Below are positions 1 to 8,733 of a stretch of DNA of 64,000 nucleotides, in pieces (position 1 is the first letter of the stretch; each line of letters starts with the position of its first letter). The translations under genes were made by a program, and so were the position numbers. The stretch is from Pseudomonas laurentiana (GTDB lineage: Bacteria; Pseudomonadota; Gammaproteobacteria; Pseudomonadales; Pseudomonadaceae): contig NZ_BMQU01000001.1 in the NCBI RefSeq assembly GCF_014648275.1, positions 248,001-312,000 of the forward strand, read 5' to 3'. A model generated the notes under the pieces. It did no database searches and was not told where the DNA came from. It saw only the letters and a program-made list of their open reading frames with translations.

Positions 1-598
1 TGATGATGCCCCACGGCACCAGGTTGGTTGCAGCGTCGCGGCACTCGAAGTTGCGGTAGCCGACGGCATGGCCAAGGCCGTTGACCACGCCGGCGGCCCA
101 GAACGGAATCCACATCATCTGCACGGCCCAGATGGTGATGCCGATAGTGCCGAACAGCAGCAGGTCGATGACGGCCATCAGGGCGATGCCGCCCAGCTTG
201 TAGCGCGAGTAGAGGTTGCGCTCGATCCAGTCCTCGGGGCAATTCTTGCCATAGATGCGCAGGGTGTCCGGATTGCGTGCCTCTTCCCGGTAGAGTTCGG
301 CCCCTTTGCGCATCACCGTGGACAGGCCCTTTATGACCGGGCTGTGCGGGTCGTCGACGGTTTCGCACTTGGCGTGGTGCTTGCGGTGGACAGCGGTCCA
401 TTCACGGGTGTTCTGTGCGGTGGTCAGCCAAAGCCAGAAACGGAAGAAGTGCTTGAGCCCGGCGTTGAGTTCCAGCGCGCGGTGAGCGGAATAGCGATGC
501 AGATAAACCGTGACGCTGACAATGGTCACATGGGTCATCAGCAGCGTGACTGCCAGCAGTTGCCAGGCGGACAGATCGAGAAAACCGTTGTACCACAT
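1..598 (-). CDS. desA: Delta-9 acyl-lipid fatty acid desaturase, 3' end cut by window edge
   Basis: Membrane di-iron enzyme that introduces a double bond into saturated acyl chains using O2. The minus-strand reading from the ATG at 598 stays open to base 1, giving 199 residues of a protein whose C-terminus lies outside the window. Two histidine boxes are visible: HRYSAH at residues 34-39 and HRKHH at 71-75, with hydrophobic segments at about 10-30 and 140-175. The third histidine box would lie beyond the edge. It is divergent from the PAS-GGDEF-EAL gene and close to oscA-sbp, an order I recall from P. aeruginosa (desA, PA0285, PA0284, sbp), which supports the name. The fold and boxes are clear; regiospecificity is inferred. 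Confidence 0.85.
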   Translation of the reverse strand, partial: MWYNGFLDLSAWQLLAVTLLMTHVTIVSVTVYLHRYSAHRALELNAGLKHFFRFWLWLTTAQNTREWTAVHRKHHAKCETVDDPHSPVIKGLSTVMRKGAELYREEARNPDTLRIYGKNCPEDWIERNLYSRYKLGGIALMAVIDLLLFGTIGITIWAVQMMWIPFWAAGVVNGLGHAVGYRNFECRDAATNLVPWGII

Positions 599-705
599 AG
601 GCGGGTGCACCCTCGTAGAGCAAAAAAGCTAGGATCATTATCCCTGGCGAGTTAAATAAAACCAGTTGTGCTTTTTGATAGGAGTTCATTGGAAATTTCT
701 GCCAC

Positions 706-711
706 TATAAT
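706..711 (+). promoter_or_regulatory. Candidate -10 box for the PAS-GGDEF-EAL gene
   Basis: A perfect TATAAT lies 35 bases upstream of the ATG at 747, inside the 148-base divergent gap (599-746) between the desaturase and the signalling gene. The -35 element is weak (GTTCAT about 16 bases upstream). The call rests on the -10 match and position only. Confidence 0.4.
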
Positions 712-746
712 GCCTTTCCAAATTGTGTGGGTTTACTTGGCACGCT

Positions 747-2639
747 ATGTCTGTTTCTGCACGAGATGCCCTGCGCACGGCTGCGCTCTACCTGGTGTTA
801 TCAGTCCTGTGGCTCGGGCTGTCTGACCAAATATTAAGCAGTCTTTTCGATGATCCTGCCCTGCTGTTGCGCTGGCAGATGGTCAATGCTTTCGTGTGGG
901 TGTTCTGCACCACCCTGCTGATCTTCTATTCGCGTGTGCGCCTGCTGAAGTTCATCGGCGTCGGCGCCCGTTTGCGCCGCGAAGACCGAGAGCGCCTGCG
1001 AATGGCTGCCGCAGTCTTCGACAGCACCCTTGAGGGGGTGCTGGTGACCAACCGCCAGGGCCTGATCGTGCATGTAAACCGCGCGTTCATGCGGATCACG
1101 GGCTACCAGAAAGAGGAAGTGATTGGTCATCGGCCGAACAAGTTCAAGTCGGGTCGACACGGTTCTCAGTTCTATCAGGAGATGTTCGCAGCCCTCGCGC
1201 AGAAAGGCGAGTGGAGCGGCGAAATCTGGAACCGACGTAAAAGCGGCGAGGTTTACCCGCAGTGGCAAACCATTTGTGCGATTCTCGACGATGGCGGCTT
1301 TGTAAGCCACTATGTTGCGGTTTTCAGCGATATTAGTGCAATCAAGCATACCGAGCGCGAACTGGCCTACCTGGCCCATCACGACCCGCTGACCAGTCTG
1401 CCTAATCGCCTGCTGTTCAATGATCGTACCGCCCAGGCGTTGGCAGCGGCGCAAGCCAACAAGCGCGGGTGCGCCCTGTTGTTGCTCGACCTTGATCATT
1501 TCCAGAGTATCAACGACAGCCTGGGGCACAACATTGGTGACCAGTTGCTCAAATCCGTTGGCGAACGTCTCAAGGGCGTGATCGGCGAGGGGGTGACGCT
1601 GGCACGCCTGGGCGGCGATGAGTTCGCGGTGTTGCTGGAGAACTGTTCGCAGCTTGGCCAGGCTGCGGTGACGGCGCAGAGCATCATCGACGGCATGAAA
1701 GACCCTTTCGAGCTGGATAGCCATCGCCTGTTCATCAGTGTCAGTATCGGTATCAGCCTGTTCCCCAGTGATGCCCTGAGCGCCGAGCAACTGCTGCGCA
1801 ATGCCGACTCGGCCTTGTTCAAGGCCAAGGGCAATGGTCGTGCAGGTTATGCGCTGTACACCGAAGAGCTGACCGCTCATGCCCAGCAGCGGGTGGAAAC
1901 TGCCGCCGAATTGCGTCGTGCGCTGGAGCAGGAAGAGCTGCGGGTGTACTACCAGCCGGTGCATGACCTGAGCAGCGGGCGAATGACGGGTGTCGAGGCG
2001 CTGGTGCGTTGGCAGCATCCGCAACGCGGTCTGGTGCCGCCAGGGGAGTTCATTCCGATTGCCGAGCGTACCGGTTTGATCTCCGATATCGACACCTGGG
2101 TCATGCGTCAGGCCTGCCAGCAGATGGTGCAATGGCAGCGTGAAGGCAAGACCCTGGATTTCATTGCAGTGAACGTTTCCAGTCGTTTGTTTGTGCACCG
2201 TGACCTCTACCAGTATGTCGCTCAGGTGCTGCACGAAACCCAGCTAGCCCCCGCGTTTCTGGAGCTTGAAGTGACCGAAAGCGCGGTCATGGAAGAACCG
2301 GAGGTGGCACTTGAGCAACTGCATCGCCTGCGTGAGCTGGGCTTGCGCCTGGCCATCGATGACTTTGGTACGGGCTATTCCTCGTTGCTGCGCCTCAAGC
2401 GCCTGCCGGTGCAGAAGCTGAAGATCGACCAGGGCTTTGTGGCCGGTTTGCCGGGCGATGAAGACGACATGGCGATTGTCCGGGTCATCATCGCGCTGGC
2501 CCGAAGCATGGGTATGGAGATCCAGGCCGAAGGTATCGAGCACGCCGAGCAGGCGCAATGCCTGCTGGAGCAGCAGTGCGACCTGGGGCAGGGCTATTGG
2601 TACGGCCGACCGGTTCCGGCGCAGCAAATGCGTTGGTAA
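747..2639 (+). CDS. Membrane PAS-GGDEF-EAL cyclic-di-GMP signalling protein
   Basis: Predicted to make and/or break cyclic di-GMP at the inner membrane. Starting at ATG 747 (a TTG at 723 is possible but has no better ribosome site) the protein has 630 residues. It has two membrane helices at about 9-27 and 43-62, a PAS domain at about 85-200, a GGDEF domain with an intact GGDEF at 289-293, and an EAL domain with EAL at 417-419, followed by the conserved DDFGTGYSS segment. No RxxD inhibitory site is seen just before GGDEF. All key EAL residues look present, so phosphodiesterase activity is likely; GGDEF could be catalytic or a GTP-sensing domain. It corresponds in position to PA0285 of P. aeruginosa. 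Confidence 0.9.
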   Translation: MSVSARDALRTAALYLVLSVLWLGLSDQILSSLFDDPALLLRWQMVNAFVWVFCTTLLIFYSRVRLLKFIGVGARLRREDRERLRMAAAVFDSTLEGVLVTNRQGLIVHVNRAFMRITGYQKEEVIGHRPNKFKSGRHGSQFYQEMFAALAQKGEWSGEIWNRRKSGEVYPQWQTICAILDDGGFVSHYVAVFSDISAIKHTERELAYLAHHDPLTSLPNRLLFNDRTAQALAAAQANKRGCALLLLDLDHFQSINDSLGHNIGDQLLKSVGERLKGVIGEGVTLARLGGDEFAVLLENCSQLGQAAVTAQSIIDGMKDPFELDSHRLFISVSIGISLFPSDALSAEQLLRNADSALFKAKGNGRAGYALYTEELTAHAQQRVETAAELRRALEQEELRVYYQPVHDLSSGRMTGVEALVRWQHPQRGLVPPGEFIPIAERTGLISDIDTWVMRQACQQMVQWQREGKTLDFIAVNVSSRLFVHRDLYQYVAQVLHETQLAPAFLELEVTESAVMEEPEVALEQLHRLRELGLRLAIDDFGTGYSSLLRLKRLPVQKLKIDQGFVAGLPGDEDDMAIVRVIIALARSMGMEIQAEGIEHAEQAQCLLEQQCDLGQGYWYGRPVPAQQMRW

Positions 2640-2649
2640 ACCCTATACA

Positions 2650-2700
2650 TCGCCGGCAAGGCCGGCTCCTGCGCGTGTTGCAGCACCCGTAGGAGCCAGT
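2650..2700. repeat. REP-type palindromic repeat
   Basis: The stem GCCGGCAAGGCCGGC (2652-2666) followed by TCCTGC, then TAGGAGCC at 2690-2697 in the opposite sense, has the form of Pseudomonas REP sequences with their GGAGCC tail. It sits just after the stop of the GGDEF-EAL gene, a usual REP location, and may also stabilise or end that transcript. Confidence 0.6.
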
Positions 2701-2734
2701 TGCGCCCGCAATAAGCACTAAAGGTTATATAAAA

Positions 2735-2759
2735 ATTCTTAAATAGTATTTTTAAGAAT
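2735..2759. promoter_or_regulatory. Perfect 9-bp inverted repeat upstream of oscA
   Basis: ATTCTTAAA (2735-2743) and TTTAAGAAT (2751-2759) are perfect inverted arms separated by 7 bases, in a very AT-rich stretch (about 2720-2765) ahead of oscA-sbp-cysTWA. The spacing and composition suit a LysR-type regulator; CysB is the natural candidate because the downstream genes import sulfate. The repeat is seen; the regulator is inferred. Confidence 0.45.
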
Positions 2760-2850
2760 ATTCAGCCCTCTCTAAGATTGCCCTCAAGCCAGCGCAGTCG
2801 CTTCTACCCCTGCTACTGCACGGCACCCTTTAGCCACAGGAGTACGGGTT

Positions 2851-3033
2851 ATGAGCGCATCGTTGCGTAGCGTTGATGGACAGGACGAAGCCACCATTCT
2901 GCGGGAAATCCAGAGCGCACTACGCGACCTGCGATTCGGCGCCGTAGAGATCACTGTTCACAATGCCCAAGTTGTGCAGATCGAACGCAAGGAAAAATTC
3001 CGGTTGCAGAACGCCAGCAACAAGCCGAGCTGA
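2851..3033 (+). CDS. oscA: Sulfur-starvation small protein OscA (DUF2292)
   Basis: A 60-residue soluble protein of the DUF2292/YezD group. In Pseudomonas it is named OscA for its role in using organosulfur compounds, and it is induced when sulfate is scarce; its biochemical role is not established. It has a good ribosome site (AGGAG at 2838) and a compact alpha-beta pattern with the family core VEITVHNAQVVQIERKEKFR. It is 57 bases upstream of sbp on the same strand, probably the first gene of the sulfate-uptake operon. Identification rests on length, sequence pattern and position. Confidence 0.85.
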   Translation: MSASLRSVDGQDEATILREIQSALRDLRFGAVEITVHNAQVVQIERKEKFRLQNASNKPS

Positions 3034-3090
3034 AGCCGCGCTGCAACCTGCCAATACATTAGAAGAAAAGCCAACGTCAGGAGCTTCACC

Positions 3091-4098
3091 ATGTCCATTC
3101 GCCGTTATGCTCTGGCCGCTCTCGCCAGTGCCGTTTTTGCCGGTTCCGCCATCGCCAAGGACTACGAGCTGCTGAACGTGTCCTATGATCCGACCCGTGA
3201 GCTGTACCAGCAGTACAACGCCGAGTTCATCAAGCACTGGCAGCAGGCTCATCCAGACGACAAGGTGAAGATCCAGCAGTCCCACGGCGGTTCCGGCAAG
3301 CAGGCGCGTGCGGTGATCGATGGCCTGCGGGCTGACGTGGTCACCCTGGCCTTGGCTGGCGATATCGATGAAGTCGCCAAGCTCGGTAAAGGGCTGCCGG
3401 AGAATTGGCAGACCCGCTTGCCTGACGCCAGCACCCCTTACACCTCGACCATCGTTTTCCTGGTGCGCAAGGGCAACCCCAAAGGCATCAAGGATTGGGG
3501 CGACCTGATCAAGAAAGACGTGTCGGTGATTACCCCGAACCCGAAAACCTCCGGTGGCGCGCGTTGGAACTTTCTTGCCGCCTGGGCCTATGGCCTGAAG
3601 GCCGGTGGTAGCGAAGCCAAGGCACAGGAATACGTGAAGGAGCTGTTCAAGCACGTGCCGGTGCTGGACACCGGTGCTCGTGGCTCGACCATTACCTTCG
3701 TCAACAATGGCCAGGGCGACGTGCTGCTGGCGTGGGAGAACGAGGCGTTCCTGGCGCTGAAGGAAGACGGCGGCAGCGACAAGTTCGAGATCGTCGTGCC
3801 GTCCCTGTCGATCCTGGCTGAGCCGCCAGTGGCCGTGGTCGACAAGAATGCCGAGAAAAAAGGCAACGAGGCCATCGCCCAGGAGTATCTCAAGTACCTG
3901 TACAGCCCGGCCGGGCAGAAGGTCGCTGCGGAGAATTTCTATCGTCCGCGTGATGTGAAAGTGGCTGCCGAGTATGCCAAGCAGTTCCCGAAACTGGACC
4001 TGGTAACTATCGACAAAGATTTCGGTGGCTGGAAAACTGCGCAACCCAAGTTCTTTAACGACGGCGGGGTGTTCGACCAGATCTACACGGCGCAGTGA
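3091..4098 (+). CDS. sbp: Periplasmic sulfate-binding protein
   Basis: Captures sulfate (or thiosulfate) in the periplasm and hands it to the CysTWA importer. It has 335 residues, with a cleavable signal peptide ending about residue 22 (AIA before KDYELL), then the classic family start [13 protein letters not shown] and the ligand-pocket segments SHGGSGKQ and [10 protein letters not shown]. The ribosome site CAGGAG lies 9 bases before ATG 3091. It is the first transport gene of sbp-cysT-cysW-cysA; the 87-base gap to cysT holds a stem-loop that could let sbp mRNA be more abundant than the permease mRNA. Confidence 0.95.
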   Translation: MSIRRYALAALASAVFAGSAIAKDYELLNVSYDPTRELYQQYNAEFIKHWQQAHPDDKVKIQQSHGGSGKQARAVIDGLRADVVTLALAGDIDEVAKLGKGLPENWQTRLPDASTPYTSTIVFLVRKGNPKGIKDWGDLIKKDVSVITPNPKTSGGARWNFLAAWAYGLKAGGSEAKAQEYVKELFKHVPVLDTGARGSTITFVNNGQGDVLLAWENEAFLALKEDGGSDKFEIVVPSLSILAEPPVAVVDKNAEKKGNEAIAQEYLKYLYSPAGQKVAAENFYRPRDVKVAAEYAKQFPKLDLVTIDKDFGGWKTAQPKFFNDGGVFDQIYTAQ

Positions 4099-4140
4099 GT
4101 TGTCACCGCCAGGATGAAAGCCGTTCAGTAGCCAGCATGG

Positions 4141-4160
4141 GCCCGGGACTCGTTCCGGGC
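4141..4160 (+). promoter_or_regulatory. Stem-loop between sbp and cysT
   Basis: GCCCGG and CCGGGC form a perfect 6-bp stem with an 8-base loop, in the middle of the 87-base gap. There is no T-run after it, so it is more likely an mRNA-stabilising or partial-attenuation hairpin than a full terminator. Confidence 0.4.
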
Positions 4161-4185
4161 TTACTGCGTTCAACCAAGGACCTTT

Positions 4186-5004
4186 ATGTCACGTCGTATC
4201 TCCCCCGTCATACCCGGCTTCGGGCTGACGCTGGGCTACACCTTGGTGTACCTCAGCCTGATTGTGCTCATACCGCTGGGGGCGATGTTCGTTCATGCCT
4301 CCCAGCTTACGTGGGAGCAGTTCTGGGCCATCGTCAGCGCCCCGCGCGTGCTTGCAGCGCTCAAACTCAGTTTTGGCACGGCGTTGTACGCGGCCGTAAT
4401 CAACGGTCTGATCGGTACGCTGCTGGCCTGGGTACTGGTGCGCTACACCTTTCCTGGGCGCAAGATCATTGACGCAATGATCGACTTGCCGTTTGCCTTG
4501 CCGACCGCCGTTGCCGGTATTGCCTTGACCGCGCTGTATGCGCCGACCGGGCTGGTCGGTCAGTTCGCCACTGACCTGGGCTTCAAGATTGCCTACACGC
4601 CGTTGGGCATTACCCTGGCACTGACCTTCGTGACCCTGCCGTTCGTGGTGCGTACGGTGCAGCCGGTGCTGGCCGACATCCCGCGGGAAGTCGAAGAGGC
4701 CGCGGCCTGCCTTGGTGCCAAGCCTTTGCAGGTGTTCCGTTATGTACTGGCACCTGCGTTGCTGCCTGCCTGGTTGACCGGCTTTGCCCTGGCCTTTGCC
4801 CGGGGTGTCGGTGAATACGGCTCGGTGATTTTCATCGCCGGCAACATGCCGATGAAAACCGAGATCCTGCCGTTGCTGATCATGGTCAAACTGGACCAGT
4901 ACGACTACACCGGTGCAACCGCTATCGGCGTGTTGATGCTGGTGGTTTCCTTCATTCTGCTGCTGCTGATCAACTTGTTGCAGCGGCGCATCGAAACCCC
5001 GTGA
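4186..5004 (+). CDS. cysT: Sulfate ABC transporter permease CysT (CysU)
   Basis: One of two membrane subunits of the ATP-driven sulfate/thiosulfate importer. It has 272 residues with about six membrane helices and the cytoplasmic EAA loop ([17 protein letters not shown]) that docks with the CysA ATPase. The ribosome site AAGGA is just before ATG 4186. The gene ends inside the ribosome-binding region of cysW, indicating translational coupling. Length and EAA motif are typical of the CysT subfamily, and the neighbours leave little doubt. Confidence 0.95.
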   Translation: MSRRISPVIPGFGLTLGYTLVYLSLIVLIPLGAMFVHASQLTWEQFWAIVSAPRVLAALKLSFGTALYAAVINGLIGTLLAWVLVRYTFPGRKIIDAMIDLPFALPTAVAGIALTALYAPTGLVGQFATDLGFKIAYTPLGITLALTFVTLPFVVRTVQPVLADIPREVEEAAACLGAKPLQVFRYVLAPALLPAWLTGFALAFARGVGEYGSVIFIAGNMPMKTEILPLLIMVKLDQYDYTGATAIGVLMLVVSFILLLLINLLQRRIETP

Positions 5005-5018
5005 AGGAGGCCTTGCCC

Positions 5019-5891
5019 ATGTCTACGTCTTCTCTTGGTGCGGCCGCTTCGGCCAATGCCGCCCGCCGTGGCAGTGCGGTTTCACGGCGAGTACTGATCG
5101 GTTTCGGCTGGTTGATCTTCGCCGTGTTCCTGCTGTTGCCGTTGTTCATCGTGGTGTCTCAAGGCCTGAAAATGGGCCTGGGTACGTTCTTCAGTGCGAT
5201 CTTCGAGCCGGATGCCCTCTCGGCGTTGAAACTGACCCTGATCGCCGTGGCCATCTCGGTGCCGCTGAACCTGGTGTTTGGTGTCAGTGCGGCCTGGTGC
5301 GTCAGTAAGTACACCTTCCGTGGCAAAAGTATCCTGGTGACGCTGATCGACCTGCCGTTCTCGGTGTCGCCGGTCATCGCTGGTCTGGTCTACGTGTTGA
5401 TGTTCGGTGCCCAGGGCCTGTTCGGACCGTGGCTGCAGGAGCACGATATTCAGATCGTCTTTGCGTTGCCGGGGATTGTCCTGGCGACCATTTTCGTCAC
5501 CGTCCCCTTCGTGGCCCGTGAGCTGATCCCGCTGATGCAGGAACAGGGCACCCAGGAAGAGGAAGCGGCGCGCCTGTTGGGCGCCAATGGCTGGCAGATG
5601 TTCTGGCACGTGACCTTGCCGAACATCAAGTGGGGTCTGATTTACGGTGTGGTGCTGTGTACTGCGCGAGCCATGGGCGAGTTCGGTGCGGTGTCGGTGG
5701 TCTCGGGGCACATTCGCGGGGTGACCAACACCCTGCCGTTGCATGTCGAGATCCTCTACAACGAGTACAACCATGTCGCGGCCTTCAGCGTGGCCAGCCT
5801 GTTGCTGATCCTGGCGCTCTTCATCCTGCTGCTCAAGCAGTGGAGCGAGTCCCGCATTAACCGTCTGCGCCACAACGCAGCGGAGGAATAA
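5019..5891 (+). CDS. cysW: Sulfate ABC transporter permease CysW
   Basis: Second membrane subunit of the sulfate importer, 290 residues. A GTG at 5001 is in frame, but AAGGAGG at 5005-5011 sits ideally before ATG 5019, which I take as the start. It has a soluble N-terminal tail of about 25 residues, then roughly six membrane helices and the EAA loop ([18 protein letters not shown]). Only three bases separate it from cysA. Pairs with CysT to form the translocation channel. Confidence 0.95.
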   Translation: MSTSSLGAAASANAARRGSAVSRRVLIGFGWLIFAVFLLLPLFIVVSQGLKMGLGTFFSAIFEPDALSALKLTLIAVAISVPLNLVFGVSAAWCVSKYTFRGKSILVTLIDLPFSVSPVIAGLVYVLMFGAQGLFGPWLQEHDIQIVFALPGIVLATIFVTVPFVARELIPLMQEQGTQEEEAARLLGANGWQMFWHVTLPNIKWGLIYGVVLCTARAMGEFGAVSVVSGHIRGVTNTLPLHVEILYNEYNHVAAFSVASLLLILALFILLLKQWSESRINRLRHNAAEE

Positions 5892-5894
5892 TTC

Positions 5895-6884
5895 ATGTCG
5901 ATCGAAGTTCGTAACGTCAGCAAGCGCTTCAACGCTTTCCAGGCTCTGGACAGCATCAACCTGGATATCCACAGCGGCGAGCTGGTGGCATTGCTTGGCC
6001 CCTCCGGCTGCGGCAAGACCACCCTGCTGCGCATTATTGCCGGGCTGGAAACCCCGGATCAGGGCAGCATCGTGTTCCATGGCGAGGATGTCTCCGGCCA
6101 CGACGTGCGCGACCGTAACGTTGGCTTCGTGTTCCAGCACTATGCGCTGTTCCGCCACATGAGCGTGTTCGACAACGTCGCCTTCGGCCTGCGCATGAAG
6201 CCCAAGGCCGAGCGCCCGAGCGAGAGCAAGATCGCCGAAAAAGTTCACGAACTGTTGAACATGGTTCAACTCGACTGGCTCGCAGACCGCTACCCGGAGC
6301 AGCTTTCTGGTGGCCAGCGCCAACGCATTGCCTTGGCCCGTGCCTTGGCGGTAGAGCCCAAGGTGTTGCTGCTCGACGAGCCCTTCGGTGCCCTCGATGC
6401 CAAGGTGCGCAAGGAGCTGCGTCGCTGGCTGGCGCGGTTGCATGAAGACATCAACCTGACCTCGGTGTTCGTGACCCATGACCAGGAAGAGGCCATGGAA
6501 GTCGCGGACCGTATCGTGGTGATGAACAAGGGCGTGATCGAGCAGATCGGCTCGCCGGGGGATGTCTACGAGCATCCGGCCAGTGACTTCGTTTACCACT
6601 TCCTCGGTGACTCCAACCGGCTGCACCTGAGCGAGGGTCATCACGTGCTGTTCCGGCCACACGAAGTGTCGTTGTCGCGCCATGAGATGGAAGGCCACCA
6701 CGTCGCTGAGGTACGGGACATCCGTCCGTTAGGCGCGACCACCCGGGTCACCCTGAAGGTCGAGGGGCAAAGCGAGTTGATTGAAGCCGAAGTGGTCAAG
6801 GACCACGACAGCCTGACCGGGCTGGTGCGTGGCGAGACCTTGTTCTTCAAGCCGAAGGTCTGGCAGAAAGTCGCGAACATCTAA
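5895..6884 (+). CDS. cysA: Sulfate/thiosulfate importer ATPase CysA
   Basis: ATP-hydrolysing subunit that powers CysTW. It has 329 residues: Walker [10 protein letters not shown] at about 35-43, Q-loop FVFQHYALF, signature LSGGQRQR, Walker B VLLLDEP, and switch histidine in VTHDQEEA. The C-terminal part after residue 240 is the regulatory TOBE-like region, with the FRPHEVSL segment usual in CysA. GGAGG is placed 10 bases before the start. It ends the operon; a strong terminator follows at 6903. Confidence 0.95.
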   Translation: MSIEVRNVSKRFNAFQALDSINLDIHSGELVALLGPSGCGKTTLLRIIAGLETPDQGSIVFHGEDVSGHDVRDRNVGFVFQHYALFRHMSVFDNVAFGLRMKPKAERPSESKIAEKVHELLNMVQLDWLADRYPEQLSGGQRQRIALARALAVEPKVLLLDEPFGALDAKVRKELRRWLARLHEDINLTSVFVTHDQEEAMEVADRIVVMNKGVIEQIGSPGDVYEHPASDFVYHFLGDSNRLHLSEGHHVLFRPHEVSLSRHEMEGHHVAEVRDIRPLGATTRVTLKVEGQSELIEAEVVKDHDSLTGLVRGETLFFKPKVWQKVANI

Positions 6885-6902
6885 CCGTACGCGAGCGTTT
6901 CA

Positions 6903-6937
6903 GGGGCCGTTCCTTGGCAGGGTGCGGCCCCTTTTTT
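6903..6937 (+). terminator. Rho-independent terminator after cysA
   Basis: GGGGCCG (6903-6909) pairs perfectly with CGGCCCC (6925-6931) and is followed directly by six Ts (6932-6937). It ends the oscA-sbp-cysTWA transcript. Confidence 0.9.
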
Positions 6938-6989
6938 ATTTCGGTCCAGCGCTCATCGTATTGTCTGGATGGGGGTGCGAAATATTAAC

Positions 6990-7005
6990 TTTGGTTATTA
7001 CCAAA
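6990..7005. promoter_or_regulatory. Inverted repeat upstream of the RBBP9-type hydrolase gene
   Basis: TTTGGT and ACCAAA are perfect 6-bp arms with a 4-base spacer, in the AT-rich leader of the hydrolase gene. A GGAATAA word lies on the opposite strand at 7013-7019. Possible activator site; the regulator is unknown. Confidence 0.35.
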
Positions 7006-7041
7006 TAGCTTCTTATTCCTTTACGAATATAACCATCGCCC

Positions 7042-7047
7042 TATACT
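7042..7047 (+). promoter_or_regulatory. Candidate -10 box for the hydrolase gene
   Basis: TATACT lies 35 bases upstream of ATG 7083, with CTTTAC 17 bases before it as a weak -35. A poor -35 beside a -10 and an upstream AT-rich repeat is the usual look of an activator-dependent sigma-70 promoter. Confidence 0.4.
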
Positions 7048-7082
7048 GGTCCTCAAGCACGCAAGCCTGCAGGAGGCGTCCC

Positions 7083-7664
7083 ATGTCCAACACGTCGATT
7101 CGTTACCTGATAGTGCCGGGTTGGCAGGGGTCGCCAGAGGACCACTGGCAGAGCTACTGGCAACAAAGCCTGCCCAACAGCGCCCGGGTCGAACAGGCCG
7201 ATTGGCTGACGCCACGGCGTGAAGATTGGGTGGCGGCACTGGAGCAGGCCATCGCGGCCGATGCATCGCCGGTCATTCTGATTGCCCACAGCCTGGGCTG
7301 CATCACTGTCGCCCATTGGGCGGCGCATGCCAGTGCCAATCTGCTGCGCCGCGTGCGGGGTGCGTTGCTGGTCGCGCCGGCCGATGTCGAGCGCCCTACC
7401 TGTGCACCGGCCTTGCGTAATTTTGCGCCCATTGCCCAACAGGCGTTGCCATTCCCTTGTCAGGTGGTCGGTTCCGACAATGATCCGGCGGCCAGTGCTC
7501 CACGGGTGATGCAACTGGCCCGTGCCTGGGGAGCCGAGGCGGGGATTCTTTCTGGCGCCGGTCACATCAACGTGAAGTCCGGGCATCGCCGTTGGGAACA
7601 GGGCTTTGCATACCTGTACCGCCTGCAGAGCCGCCTGGAACAAGACGCCTTGCGCCGCGCCTGA
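7083..7664 (+). CDS. RBBP9/YdeN-family alpha/beta hydrolase
   Basis: Small cytosolic serine hydrolase of 193 residues with the RBBP9/YdeN fold. Catalytic residues can be placed: Ser70 in AHSLG, Asp132 or Asp134 in GSDNDP, and His161 in GAGHINVKSG. The family's N-terminal VPGWQGSPEDHWQ segment is clear. An upstream ATG (6969) is in frame, but AGGAGG at 7071 supports ATG 7083. It lies between the sulfate importer and a sigma-54-type AAA+ gene (65 bases downstream, probably same transcript), so a role under sulfur limitation is likely. The natural substrate is unknown. Confidence 0.85.
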   Translation: MSNTSIRYLIVPGWQGSPEDHWQSYWQQSLPNSARVEQADWLTPRREDWVAALEQAIAADASPVILIAHSLGCITVAHWAAHASANLLRRVRGALLVAPADVERPTCAPALRNFAPIAQQALPFPCQVVGSDNDPAASAPRVMQLARAWGAEAGILSGAGHINVKSGHRRWEQGFAYLYRLQSRLEQDALRRA

Positions 7665-7729
7665 CGCTCCAGCGTTATTCATTTCTATTTGAAACGCCCG
7701 GTCGCCTGGTGGCCGGGCGGGAGTTCGCC

Positions 7730-8581
7730 ATGCCTCACCATGACACTCATGGCCAGCCACTGCTGACCTTTCCTGAGCTGGACAAGAGCCCGCTGAGTAT
7801 TCGCGCCAAGGCGCTGGTGTTCGTTGACCCACGCTCACGCCAACTGCGTGAGGAGCTGGAGCGGCTTGCGCCGTTGGGCCTGCCCGTATTGATTCGCGGC
7901 GAAACCGGTACCGGCAAGGAGTTGCTGGCGCGGCAGATTCACCGTGCCAGTGACCGCAGCGGGTTGTTCGTGTCGGTAAACTGCGCGGCCATCAGCCCAA
8001 CCTACGCCGATGCTGAATTGTTTGGCTACAGTGCGGGTGCTCACAGCGGTACCGCCAGTAGCCGCGCCGGTTGGTTCGGTTCGGCCAATGGCGGCACCTT
8101 GTACCTGGATGAAATCGCCGACTTGCCGTTGCCGATTCAGGTCAAGTTGCTGGCCGCACTTGAAACGCGTGAAGTTACCCGGGTTGGTGCGCCGCAACCG
8201 AACCCGGTGGATGTGCGTCTGGTCGCCGCCTCAAGCATCGACCTGGCATTGGCGGTGCGTGCGGGGAAATTTCATGAGCGGCTCTACCACTACCTGCATG
8301 AGGGGCACTTGACCCTGCCAGCCTTGCGCGAGCGGGTGGGGGATATCCTGCCCTTGGCCGAATACTTCGTCGGTATCTACAGCCTGCGTCTGAATGTACC
8401 GGTTCCGCTGATCAGTGAGGCGGCACAGCGTGTCTTGGAAGCGCACTGCTGGCCGGGCAATATCCGTGAGCTGGAAAACGTCATCCACTTTGCCTTGCTG
8501 GTCAGTACGGGTGACGAAATCCTTCCCGAACACCTGAGTTTGCCAGCCTTCGTTGTAGCGGATGCTCAGGCAGGGGGTTAA
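7730..8581 (+). CDS. Sigma-54-type AAA+ protein lacking sensor and HTH domains
   Basis: The 283 residues are almost entirely the AAA+ domain of sigma-54 activators: Walker A GETGTGKE at 57-64, Walker B in GGTLYLDEIADLP, and the C-terminal WPGNIRELEN segment. There is no N-terminal receiver, PAS or GAF domain, and the protein stops right after the AAA+ lid, with no Fis-type helix-turn-helix. The sigma-54-contacting loop, normally GAFTGA, reads GAHSGT at 103-108. It resembles SfnR-like regulators of sulfone use, but those carry a DNA-binding domain. It may act through a partner, work from solution, or have lost promoter activation. Start ATG 7730 is supported by GGGAG about 10 bases upstream; a GTG at 7592 would overlap the hydrolase. 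Confidence 0.8.
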   Translation: MPHHDTHGQPLLTFPELDKSPLSIRAKALVFVDPRSRQLREELERLAPLGLPVLIRGETGTGKELLARQIHRASDRSGLFVSVNCAAISPTYADAELFGYSAGAHSGTASSRAGWFGSANGGTLYLDEIADLPLPIQVKLLAALETREVTRVGAPQPNPVDVRLVAASSIDLALAVRAGKFHERLYHYLHEGHLTLPALRERVGDILPLAEYFVGIYSLRLNVPVPLISEAAQRVLEAHCWPGNIRELENVIHFALLVSTGDEILPEHLSLPAFVVADAQAGG

Positions 8582-8599
8582 ACGGTGAAAACGCTGAAT

Positions 8600-8638
8600 G
8601 GAATAAGCCCCTAAATAAAAGATATTGTTCTGGAATAA
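8600..8638 (+). promoter_or_regulatory. Two GGAATAA direct repeats upstream of metQ
   Basis: GGAATAA occurs at 8600-8606 and again at 8632-8638, 32 bases apart (three helical turns), in an AT-rich stretch 95-135 bases before metQ. The same word or a close variant lies before the other sulfur operons here. Probable activator-binding region; CysB is an inference. Confidence 0.4.
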
Positions 8639-8733
8639 AAAATCTCGGTATTGTCCACCCCACGCCCGCCTTGAATGACGGGTACCTTCTTATCGCCGTC
8701 GCCTGATGGCCATGATTCTAATAAGGACTGTGC

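Noticed and set aside
1-598. Desaturase as a truncated pseudogene
   Set aside because: The frame is open to base 1 and simply runs off the window edge.
834-2234. 466-codon open frame antisense to the GGDEF-EAL gene
   Set aside because: Typical antisense frame in GC-rich coding DNA; low-complexity composition, no domain, and the plus-strand gene is complete with intact motifs.
5082-6701. 539-codon open frame antisense to cysW and cysA
   Set aside because: Spans two well-supported genes; composition rich in His/Gln/Arg is that of a shadow frame.
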